Source: Alentia gelatinosa
Taxonomy: Eukaryota > Annelida > Polychaeta > Phyllodocida > Polynoidae
Assembly: GCA_950022655.1 (NCBI GenBank)
Contig: OX465580.1
Span: forward strand, 94,382,797-94,446,796
DNA length: 64,000 nucleotides
Direction: 5' to 3'
In this document: piece by piece, positions 24,421 to 36,700 of the stretch
How positions within the stretch are numbered: position 1 is the stretch's first letter
Layout: each line of letters starts with the position of its first letter
Notes under the pieces: model-generated
What the model was told of the DNA's origin: nothing
The model's input: the letters and a program-made list of their open reading frames with translations, nothing else
Database searches by the model: none
Translations under genes and position numbers: made by a program

Positions 24421-27400
24421 AACAAAATAAAAAAATATGTTTATTTGAACATTATTTTATGTCAAACGCTTAATCAAAATACTTCCAACTGAAAAGATTC
24501 CCAATGAACTGGTTCTTGTTTGCAACTCACTAGCAAACTTTAATTGAAAAAAAAATCAGAATGTACGAAAAATAACATTAGATAAGGAAAAAAACAATCT
24601 CATAGAAAAAAAGAAAATCAAATAGTTTACATCAAAATATAAACACATCACGCCTTGAAAAGTAAGCGTCAAATACATACAAACTTGGTAGAAAATACAT
24701 TGTAAACTGACAAGAAGATGTGGTGTAACAAAACGCCCAAATATACTTCTGTGAAATTGAAAGTTTTGCAAAATTCATTTCTACAGACAATTACCTGAAA
24801 ATCAAAAGTAACAGTGTAAAGGCAAAATCTCCACTGAATTACTTTCAGGCGAATCGCTCAAGTTCTGCTTCATTCAACTCTACAATTAGTTAACCTTAAA
24901 GTAAAGTAGCATGATATAAGCCATACATTATCAAAGCGAGAGTTCCATCAGATTACCTGCAAATCATTTATCCTGAATAAATAAATTGATTTCATGGGAA
25001 CACTTATGTGACAACTACCAAGGTCTATCGCGAAAACACCAAAGAATGTCGATGTCAAAAGTAACATTGAGGAATTCCTTGCGATTTATAATAAACAACA
25101 TCAATATGACCATTTACATCAATCTCAATTCATAATAGTGCAATCTATGGTAACAAGACAATTCATTTCAAAATATGTTCAACGATGAAAGGATTCACCA
25201 ATGATAAACAAGTTTCAGCTTTATAACAAAGAAAGCATTCAGCAAGTTTTGATGTACATGAAAACTTTCTTATCTATGAATATATATAATGACAAGAAAA
25301 AGAAAGGATTTTCGACAACATCACCACTAGTGAATCTTCAATTAAATTGATCTGGACAACTGCTAGAAATCAACATACGCATAAGAAGGTAGCATTGAAA
25401 GAAGATAAACCCAAATTGATAAATGTTACGACCCTCAATGCTACGATCCTTACTTGTACCAGTCAGTATTCAGACAAAAAGTACAACTTTGTATTTCGTG
25501 ATAAACAGTTTTTGTTTGATAAACAGCAAAAGAAAAAAGTATCGTGTCAAGTATTTCTAAAGTATTCCTTCAACTGAATACTCGACAACATGATCCAAAA
25601 TCTCTAGATTCGTCTCTCTTCGCAGTAACACAATCGTGTCCACAATTCTCTCCTTTCATACACCAGTCACACAATATTGTTCCAGGTGTTATCACAATTT
25701 CATCTAAAAATCCTTATTTGGAAGAAGTACACACTAAAAGGTTACTTTCTAGTTAAACGTTCCTTCCTAGTTAAAATGCGTTTAACGCTTATCTGCAGTG
25801 CTAAAACCTTCTGCGCATGACCTTAGCTCAAAAGTCAAATGTGTCAATTAAACCATGAAAAAGAACCATCCCGAACATGAACAGAAGAAAGAAATTATAA
25901 GAATCACGATACTATAAACTGCTAATAGAAATTATCACAAAGGTTAAAGGCAGATTTATCATTCCAGGTGTAAAAAGTCATAAAAGTGTGGTAATATAGA
26001 TGAAGCTCGATGGTGGTAATAGCAATGAAATCTTCGTTGGCAGCTTTAAAATGTATTCCTTGTAAGACGCTTGTTCAATTACAAATTTAGCATCAAATAC
26101 TTGATTAATAGATGTAGCAGCTGTTAGTATGGAAGCAGAAAATGCGGTAATATTCCCGTGAAACTTCAACATTATATCATCAAAATATGTCCAACAAATA
26201 ACAAATATTGTGATCAACAAATGCATCCATCACCAAAACACTGAACAAACGGCGTAAGAATTATAAAGGACGTGCATTAAACGGAACTGTAAAACAGAAC
26301 AAACTCAAAACGCAAAAATAATCAACATAAGATATACAAAAACATCAACTTAGATTTCCAGGTATTCAGTATTACAGAGGTTTCTGTTTATACAAAATTT
26401 AGTAGTCATATAAGGATAGACGAAACACTTAAACAACTGCTGAGCAATTCATTTTCCTGATCAATAGTTTTCGTGGCAGTGTTGGACCAATGCCAGAAAT
26501 TTACACAATGGGATGAGATTCCATTTGATGAATTCTGAAATTTTCTGAGTCTAAAATCGCATGTCAATTACTCTGTTTGACTCCCTTGATCCATATAGAC
26601 ATAAAAATGAAAAAGAAAACAGAGGACGGTAATGTTAAAACAGGATATGCTGGCATGCCCGTTGCATATAAATTACTTCTCATAAAATCTATTTCCTGTT
26701 TAAATGGGTTATCATAAAGGCGATTCTTTGGACATAATCCCACACACAAGAAAGGCAAGTACTTTGTATCCAAAGAGGCATAGGGCACGTAAAACAAGGT
26801 TGATTTTGGTTGACGAATTCCTCCAATAGGAACATTAATTCACAATTAAATCTTACGTCATTGATCTAAAGTTTAACATGTAGTCCTTACATTGTGTTGA
26901 TATCAATCTTTTCACAGATGTACGACGAAGATATAATGATTTAGATTTGATTAAGACCATGTTCGTACCTCAACACTAACCTAAATGTATACATGTCGGC
27001 ATAATTAAATTCATATCATAGAACCTTATGCAGATATTTTGCAAACGCGTACTCTGGCTTTAGAATGCCTGATAAAAGGAATGACAGAAAGGTAAATATA
27101 TTCTTGTGACAGATAGTGGATTTACAACTTAGTTCACTTTCAAGCCACAGTTCATTGTTAGTGTTGTCCAACAAACACATTTAACCTACGCAAAATACAC
27201 AGCCTTAATTCTGTTCCCTACATTAACCTCCAAGCACTGAGGCTCGTGAGACAAATACAAACAAATAGAGCAGCAGGTCTTGCATCATCTTAAGTCAGTG
27301 CTATAACAGAATACCCGCTTCTTAATCTGTCAACAGTTAAGATTGATGTCACTAGTTGAGAAAATTTATTATCCCAAAGTGAGTGCTATAATCAATGTCC

Positions 27401-27496
27401 AGGATATTTTTTTCTAACAACATAACTCACCCTCTGTTAATCGAGGTATTTTACTGTCTCTGAACGGCTACCCTTGAGAGTCACCTCTTGGACCAT
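24421..27496 (-). other. Probable long 3'UTR of CPEB1
   Basis: It lies directly after the CPEB stop codon on the minus strand. It is AT-rich, without transposon remains and without coding ORFs. Minus-strand AATAAA signals are at 24440-24445 (followed by a T/GT-rich tract, a likely distal poly(A) site) and at 27365-27370 (a possible proximal site, 127 bases after the stop). UUUUAU-type cytoplasmic polyadenylation elements occur on the minus strand at 25980-25985, 26601-26607, 26682-26687 and 27072-27077. The extent of the UTR is inferred, not shown. Confidence 0.5.
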
Positions 27497-27709
27497 CTAG
27501 AAGATTGCACTAACGGTGCTGGGTGCATTGCCAGTCTTGTTGTTGCGCATCAATGGTTTGTGGTGGCAAGTGGTTCCGAGTGAGTGCATCCAGTGCCAGC
27601 ACATCCGACAATAGTAGCGGAAGCAGACGAGCTCGCGGCAGAAGAAGGGACCTGGCTGGATGTTACATGTCTGGCACAGGGAGTCCTCCAGGTACGGGTC
27701 AATCTGCAT
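27497..27709 (-). CDS. CPEB1: CPEB1 last coding exon: ZZ domain
   Basis: It begins [12 protein letters not shown] after acceptor TATACAG and ends at TAG (27497-27499). The CPEB ZZ-type zinc-binding domain is complete: CxxC, then PFFC, a CFRYYC pair, C in RMCWHW, and the HH of [10 protein letters not shown]. In CPEBs these bind two zinc ions and support RNA and partner binding. The C-terminus is short, as in CPEB1. Confidence 0.95.
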   Translation of the reverse strand: MQIDPYLEDSLCQTCNIQPGPFFCRELVCFRYYCRMCWHWMHSLGTTCHHKPLMRNNKTGNAPSTVSAIF

Positions 27710-30700
27710 CTGTATAGAAATTAAAATCGTTAGTAAAATGAAGAGCAAATAAATATATACAATCAGTGGACTGGAAAGCTGTATGAAACATCGGGTGAAT
27801 GGTAGGTAGGGGATTTGGGGCGGTCTTGGCCCTTAACACGGTGCAGAGAAAGTACCCTGGGTGGGGGCTCTGGTAGCTCCTGTATTTTAAGTTATTCTAG
27901 TGAATTTCTGGCCTCAACTTAAACAGCCAGAGTTACGCAAACATAGCACATCTTTCATGTTTTCGTTTTGACTTCCCATCACAAACCCCAAACAAAATTT
28001 TTCTTCGGATTTATATTGATCTCAAGAATGACACTAGGAATATTACAATCTGGAATTCAGGGAAAATCCAGGAAAACTCATGCCTGTATACATGACAGTG
28101 TTGGGAAAGGTAGTATAACGCAAGACCTTAGAGCTGTAGAATTGGGCATTTAGATTGTAGATCAGTTAATGAGTGACTTGCTATATTCTGGCGGGCTGAC
28201 GGCCTGTATCAGCAGCATGTTGGTGACATGATGCTTCAGGGGTTAGGTCAGGATATAGATCGGAGCGGCCAACTTTCATATACTGCAGAATTTTATCAAC
28301 AGAAGTTTTATCATCATAAATAAAAAGCTTCGAAATTAATCAGAATATTTGCATCTCTAATTTAAGGATCAAGTCTTGATTACCTTTTTCGTGAACTTCT
28401 GGGTCTTCACCTCAACAAAGGCGGCATTGACTGCGTCCATATAGCTGCGTTGGCTGCTGAATGTGATTCGACCAGAGCCTGTAGGGTGAAAAGTGTAGGG
28501 GTCAACAGTCTGCTACGCCACGGGGTAAAAGGAACTTGATAAAAGCACAAACCCTTTTATTTAGGAGTGACTTTAATAGTCGACCAGTAGATTATAACCA
28601 AAGTTCTATAATTGGTTTATTGGCCTATTATCAATATATTTTGTGTATCAAGAAGAGTCTTCTCCCTGATTGCATAAATTGATCTGGACTGAGCAATATT
28701 GCGTTTCATATATTTTTACTGTGAAGTTAGACCCGTACATGGTATTTTGCAACTAATAAGCGTACTTCGAGTGTTCTGACTAAGGATTACACAGCTGGCC
28801 ATTCATAAACAGAAGAAGCCCCTGCGCAGACCACCATTATTAGTGGCCCATGTTGCAGGATGGTCTGCTTCTGCATATCAGGAGAGAATAAAGGTGAAAT
28901 ATGGGATTCCGTACTAGGCCAACGTGCCCCAACGTGCCCCAACGTGCCCCAACGTGCCCCAACGTGCCCCGAGGTAAGGGCTGCCCGCTTGAAGGGTTGC
29001 ATACGTATTTATTATCCACCTAATAAATAGTGTCCATAGAAAACACATGTGCAGCGTATATCTCCATACGAGGAGCATACAGACATGTTGTATGCTCCGG
29101 GGGCGTATACAGAAAAATGGTGCGTACGGGAAAATGTTAAATATCTAAAACGAACTGATATCAACATACCACTTGGCCAGAAAAGATGGATTTAACAAAT
29201 ACAATATAGAATGGTTTCAGATAAAAGCAGCCGTATGCGCGTCAACTCTTCGGAGCATACGGCCGCTTGTATCTGAAATCAATCAATATTGTGTATGTAT
29301 ACACAATATTGACTGGCCCCGGCACATACAACATATCTCTACGCGTCGGGTATGTCCATACACACTCCCTATGCGTTTTCTATGGACACTTTGTATATGG
29401 TGGAAATACTGCAGTATATATCCCATTGGTGAGCAATATACTACTCTATAGTATACTCTATTCCCTGACCTACCTATTGGGTATTTGTGTTTGTCCGTGT
29501 CGATGCCGGCGTATACGACGTTGCCGAATAGATCGTTCATGAAGTGGCCGAGTCCCTCGGCTGTGATCATACCATGCAGAGCGCCCACAAACACAGTCTT
29601 TCCGGGGTCCAGGCGCTGTGACGGCTGGCGAACATAATTACTGTCACTCAGAACCCACGGCACCACTTGCACCTGTGGACCACAAACAAAACGAATATAG
29701 AATACGTCAGTGGTAGCTGATTTTTTTTTAATCCATTCATAAATACACATGTCGACAAACAATTCACAGGATTATCCAGCGTTCGCCCATTGCTTACCAT
29801 AAAAAGACGGTACATAACACCACAGGATACTATATATACAATCTCATTCATCCACGACATATATGTCTTCATATTGGGCAAATTATGTAACACTACAAAT
29901 ATTATTCAGCCCGGGCATGGTCGGATATATCGGCCATTTGAGGTCTAACCATCAGAGGCACTGTATGAAAATAAACGGATTTGCACAATGGTACGTAATC
30001 GAAGTTCCTGAATTCAGTCATAAGTACAAATCTAAGTAGAGCTTCAAATGTAACAAGAGTGAAGTCATTATTCTATTGGTATTGGGAATGGAAGTGGAAA
30101 CACCCGCCAGGTATCTCAATTATATCAATGTCTATTTTACCGTTCTTTACAGAAAAGCAAAGAAACTGACGTAAAACCGACCTACCGGCATAGAACTGGG
30201 GCCTCGTGGTATGCTTGTGGACTAGCCGTATACGTCATGAGGAGGGGTTAATTATTTTCAGTATGAAAAGGTAATCATGTATAATGTTAACACTCGGATT
30301 AGAGAGACATTGACCCCCACCTCTTTACTCTTCATGCGGCGGGAGGAGACGCGGATGTAGTACTCTCCAGTCGAGTAGTCATGAGTGGATGCCTGGAGAA
30401 GCGCACGTACCGACTTCTCATTCTCAAAAAGCACGTACACGTATCCCGCTGTAATCAACATCAACTCGCTGTATACTGTTACATCACTATGGAAATGGCA
30501 GGATTATGATATTACTTGATTTTCAAGTTATGCAGTCAAACTCACACGTACCCAATTGTAATCGACACCAAAAAATACATGGTTAACATATACTAGTTTG
30601 CAAATATCTAAAAGAAAACGCATTAACATGAATAGAAATAAAATATTAATGAAAAGCAAAGACAACAGACACCAGAAGCCATACCACAGTATCTGCTGCA

Positions 30701-33700
30701 ATCCTTGCTGTGCTTTCTAGAGGAAGTTTCTCCAGGAGAATTTTCATTAAAAAAACTACACATTTATATAACATAAAATCCAATATACATGTACATATGA
30801 TATAATGAAATACTTCTACAAATTCCAAACAGGGCTCGCGATATTTGTCCAGGTCACACAGGCCTGTTACGAAACCTATCATTAGCAAGATTGTTGTTTG
30901 GTTTGATTTAACGTCCAGTCAACCATTATAGGTCCTTAACAGACTTTCTCAAGGTTCTTTTACACCACGATGGTGGTGATTGAATCTGATGAATTCAGGT
31001 AGAAATCTCACCCCTACACATTTATCAAGGCGCCAGTTCTTTTACTTCACACACCACATAGCCATGGTATAAGAAGAATTTGCCTTTGATATAGCAGTAA
31101 ATCTACCACTGCTGGGGGTGGGACTTGTGACCCAAAGGTTGTAGGAGTTTGTGGGTGCAAGTCCAGTGCCCTAACCGCTGAGCTAACTCCCCATCCCCCA
31201 TTAGCAAGAATTCGACAACTGTCAGAAATGTAAAAACACAAACAACATGGAAAAATCATCGGTACTGGCCCTGGCTTGTGGTTTATCGGCTCGTTTAATA
31301 TTATCGTTGTTTTACACAAGAAAGAAGACCCATGTATACTGTAAATGAAAAGATGGAAAGATGCCACCTCATGTATCAAGATGCTAATTATTCGTATGCA
31401 TTACATAATCGCCTGTGCCTTTACTAGGCAATGCAAGCCCGTACAGTGCTGTCGCTGGGGTCTGTAAAAGCATTAAGGTCTCATGCTGGTCCTACCTTTG
31501 GGCGGGTAACGCGGATGCTTGCCGTCGCGTCCAGGCCACTCTATCTTCATGGGACCGAAAGCCTGGAATGCGGCCTGCAGACCGGCTAGGTAACAGCAGA
31601 TAGAAAACAAAACCTGTCATTTTATAATGAACGTGAAAAGTGGAGTTCATAACTGGCACAGACTTCCAGAAGATAGGCGGGCTCCCGAGAGCTTTCAAGA
31701 GAAGAGTGGAAAATCGGGTTAATCGCTGCGAAGTCAGCTCTGTATGCCACAGTTGGAGCATGATATATACAGAGAGGTCTGCACGTATTGTATGCATGTA
31801 TTGATATAAGGGGGATACAATGGATTGAATAAATTTGAAAAAGGTTAATCTCTTTTTCATGAAACGTGGCAAAAACGTCTCTAACAAAAAAGATAACCGT
31901 TATCTGACATCTTAATTTGAACAAAACTGAAAGGAATTTGCATAATTTTATATGGGAACTACCACAGGGCACCTTTAAGCTGCCCCAGGCTGCCGACAGT
32001 TTGATGGTGTTGCCCTCGGTGTGAAAATAGCATCATATCTTGTAGGGAACAGCTTATAGCCTCTGGCCATGGAATTTTTTGTACAGAAGACGGGGCACAC
32101 ACCTTACCCAGGGCGAACTTTTTAATGTCATAAATAATCGCCTCTGACAGTGAGACAGATGCGTTTTGACGACGTGTCAGAAGGGGTGTCAGTGACTTAG
32201 TGTTTCGTTTTAAGCAGCGGGGAATCACGGTCGACGGCCGGATCTAAAGCTATGTGCTCCCGGCCTGCGGATCTGCTGTCACACATTTTGTACCTGTCAG
32301 GGAAGATTAATTTTGTGTCGCTTTTTGCAGAACCCCTAAAGCTAGACGGGCGCTGCATGTGTTTAGAGCAGCCTGCACTTTATTACTCCACCACCCAGAC
32401 TGAGTGCCTCTCTGTACTATAACGGCTTTATTTATTTTGTTTTTCATGCTGATTTTTAGTTGATAATGAAATGTGATGTTCAGTGCGACAGCCATAAATG
32501 CTGTTTTTAGATTTAGGACCTCCACCCCCAAATGTTGTAGCTCTTTTAAAACACTAAACCATGCATGTTGATCTCCTTACTCTCCATACGGGTAGTGCTC
32601 AGCTTTAGCTTGATATTGTATTATTCTTAGTTATACGCATTCCTAATTGTTGTTGCATATGACTTCCCATGACTAATCATTTCCATGTGGGCAACTGAGT
32701 ACTCAGTGAATGGACATCAGTACCTGAAGCTCCAAATTCGATACCAGTTTCTATAGCGACTGACCCAAATTTATGAACATCTAATTTTCATAAAGAAACA
32801 TGAAACGGTTTAACTAAACTTTCAATGAAAACTTTATTGCCATTAGATTTACAGCTACAGGATAGTTTATGGGAAATAGGAAAAATAAACGAAATAATGA
32901 CAAGTTAAGATAGCATCTAGAACTCTAGCATTCAAAAGAAATTTGATTACCGGGATCTTATGGCAAACATTTAGAATATAGCGTACCATGATCCCTCCTA
33001 TAATGTCTATTAGAAACGCAACGAGAAAACTGGTCTTGCATTAAAACCAATGTATTCATCCACTGAGCACTGACAAATCCAAATAAAAACTTTAGAAAAT
33101 AAGGAGGTGAGGTGTCTATGGATAGCGGGCAAAAACCCCATGTACAATACAGACCCATTACCTGTTGCTGCTCTATTTAAACCTGTCTTTTTTTAATTGT
33201 AACTGAACCACTGATTCATTATACAGGATCTGTCCCCATAACAATCAGAACAGTAACTCCTTGGAGACGCTATAGAAACATGGTTCTAAATTGACAGGAA
33301 ACGAAGCATCGACTTTAAGAGGAGTTTAAGATAATAAGAGGATGTTAAGATAATAAGATAACAATAGCAGATAGATGTCGGTTAAAGTATGCTCTCATCC
33401 GCCAGCTAACGTATCACGACCACGAAATATACTGTCATCTACACAATCACCGAGTTCAATATTCGATTTCATTACCATTTTGCGCTTTTGTCAATTTTGT
33501 TTGAATTGCGACATACCCAAAAATTGTGATGTTACAAAGTGTATGCTATCCTATTAAGAAGAGTACGTTGTCTGTCCGGGAAATGTGCATATGTGATATT
33601 ATGAACATCAATACGTCCAGACTCCCATATTGATATTCTGTTGCAACTTGGGGGGCCTCATCGCAATATAAAAGACTGGCTTAGAAATACAAAACGTCAT

Positions 33701-36700
33701 GGAGGGCGGACGTATGTACTACGCAAGGATTTTAAACACAAGCTAAGATGCGTACCTTCTGTGATGTCCCATGGCATACCACCCAGAAACACCTTACACG
33801 AGTAGGACGGGTTGCGGTAGACTTTCAGAGGCAGCTGGCCACTCCATGTACGCGTCGGCTTGCAGATAGCTACATGGAAAAGGGAACATTTGTACTGAAA
33901 TTCAATTGCTACACACGCAGTATGTTAAGGATGGTGTACTTTAACAAACCACGGGCAAATCCATATTTTCTAATGTTTATGGTTCGTCCCCACCCCGACC
34001 TTTATTACTTTGAAAGCCCAATGATTTTAAACTGTTGGCCTTCATGGAATTAAAGGGGCTACAGGAAAATAAACCACACAATGCGATACTCTCAAAAATC
34101 TAATCAAAGAATATAGGTGTTAGGCAAGGCTAGGAGCTGATGAGATCGAGAGCTACATTATCAACTGCTCCCGTTTTGTCATGAGAATACTCGATACTAT
34201 TAGCTATTAGCCACCACGCTTGTAGGAATCAAAGTAAAGTGAACAGAAAAAGATGCCTTCAAGAAATCACCCTACTCCGGAGTACGATTATGTGATGCCT
34301 TAGACTCGGGTAGAGATGCATGCATCTTCAAAACGGTACCAAAACACTCATTTTGAGTCAGATTATCTAGTCCAGCTGAGGATTGAGGGTGGAGATTAAA
34401 TTTTGATTAATATTTATAGAACCTGACCTATACGGTGTATGTCCACCCTGGGACAAATCGAATCTCATGAGACTGAGACTGGGTCACACAACGTCTATCG
34501 TATTAGATGTCTAACTGTGGCATATCCTATTACGTTTTTTAATCAGTTCCTAAATGGTAACAAGCTAGTTATGTATCATAAATGGTTAATATTTGCATGG
34601 GACATTTAGCGGACAATGTCTCGCCAATGTAGGTGGTGATACGAGGACTGGAAACTGGAAAATGAACACATCTCTACAGTTTTTTTAATTTACCAGTCAC
34701 TACTTGTACCGTATTGTATTTTACTCCTGCATCATTTCCGACTGAAATCTAACTGTATAATCTTTATTATCTAATAAAACTTCTTTAAAAAAGCACTACA
34801 GATACTACGTAAGGAAAAGTGGACAAGACGCTATTCGGACTATGTAGCATATTGTCGGGATACCTGCCATGCATGCATACATACTAACAAATTCCAAAGT
34901 GCTGGTCAATAATTTTGGAATATGATAAAAATAACCATGCATACAATCCATTGGACGAGGTGAGAGGGGTTGAGCAGTTAACACTTGAATGGACAGCTAC
35001 CGGTGGACAGCTCTTTTATAGAGCTTTATTTTCTAGCTGGAGATTATGGCCTGCCGCCTCGTCAGATATTTATTCATTCGTTCACTCTAAATCATAGTGA
35101 AAACCATTTGATAAAATTAGACCAGTGACGAGATCGTTCAGAAAGTTATTGTTTCTTAACTGTCAAGTGTTGTCAACCAATATCCGAACTGGCTTTGCTT
35201 GAAACCACGACTACTTAACAAAAAGCGGTTTCATTATCTAAATCACTTGATTGTCATTGGTAATAGATAAACTTTTAATGAAAAGAGCGTAGCCTTACTT
35301 GCAGCGTTCCTGTAGAGCTTAGCGGCGCGCTCTATAGAGTACGGGTCGTTCGTGTTGGGTGTGAAGAGCATGTTCAGTGTGTCCCAGCGCTTCTCCTGTC
35401 CGCCCATGCCTAGGTCACCTCCATAGGTGCCCGACTCAGCCGCCCGGGCCATCACCGGGGTGGTCGCGGGGTCCGGCTTGCGGATCGGCCCCGGATCTGC
35501 CTGCAACCCCAGGGCGCGCAACAGATCAGCCTGTGACGTCATTGAACCAACACCGCCAGTCTGAAACACCTGTTGTTGCTGCTGTTGTTGCTGTTGCTGC
35601 TGCTGGTGTTGTGGCTGATGTTGTTGCTGTTGATGTTGTTGGAGCTGGTACTGCTGTTGCTGTTGCAGTCGTTGTTGCTGCTGCTGTTGCTGCTGCTGTT
35701 GTTGTTGTTGCTGCTGCTGTTTTTGTTGTTGGATCTGGTGTAGTTGGTATTGTTGCTGTTGGAGTTGCTGCTGTTGCTGATAGAGCTGTTGTTGCTGATA
35801 ATCGGTATTATGCAGTCCGGAGTTACTTTGGCTGGTAATGCTAAGGGAGTTCTGAAAACACAAGGAATTCATACATCACTATCAATTTCATTGTGTTTCT
35901 GCTCAAAATATGAATATTCCTTCGATTGTTGTATATCCTAAGGAGATTATTCTTCATATCAAGCTATAGTTGCTAAACCAGACTTTTTGCTACTTCCCAG
36001 AGGAATCTCTTCCAGAGGTATAAAGTTTGGTAATTTTAGATATCTTAACAATACCAAGTGAGCGTTGTCTACACGAACAAGACGATACCTGGCTGATGTC
36101 TTTATCGGACTTATGATGTCTTGCCTCACAGGGAAGTTCTTAATCAATTACCCCCAGAATAGTATTTTTACTTTATAATCGGTCATGTACTCCAATGTGT
36201 CTCCTGGCATATCTTTAAACTGGTCAACATTTAGTTCATGCAATCCTATTACACTTAGTGTATTCAAGATGCCGCCAACATGGCTCTGGTACAGTTTTGC
36301 ACATCACAATCCTTCAGTTTTGCATAAGCAAAGGGCTTGAGGAACTCATTTTATACACAAACTATCCTCACCATCTTTTACTAACTGCACCAATTCATTA
36401 TATCCTCTTCCATGAGCTCTAGCTCCAAAGTGTCAGATATTTCTGATGAGGCCAGTTCTAAAGGCGGAGACACACCAAGCGAGAAACGCCGCGAGTTCCG
36501 TAATCGCCAACACATAATAGCCTATATGTGAGCTATTATTTCATATTTCACCTGATTATTGCTTCCAAGTTGCTAGATTATAGGCAGGAGATATTCCTAT
36601 GAAATAATATCTCACATACACGCAAATTTCTGTTGGCGATTCCAGAGATCGCTCCCTTCAGTCGCTTGGTGTGTCCCCAGTATAAGTGACTATAAGGTAA

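Larger units (their letters stand above)
28479..29473 (-). other. CPEB1 intron with repeats
   Basis: This intron holds a perfect 10-bp tandem repeat (28921-28970) and the nested-palindrome element 29015-29404. Nothing else was recognised. Confidence 0.6.

Noticed and set aside
31105..31199. tRNA gene on the minus strand
   Set aside because: A and B boxes are present but there is no closing acceptor stem and the sequence continues into a SINE body.
31496..31574. CTGCAG acceptor for the RRM1 middle exon
   Set aside because: It breaks the reading phase and drops four conserved residues; the upstream TTACCTAG acceptor fits.
35377..35838. Long Ala/Val-rich ORF on the plus strand
   Set aside because: It is the antisense shadow of the CPEB polyQ exon.
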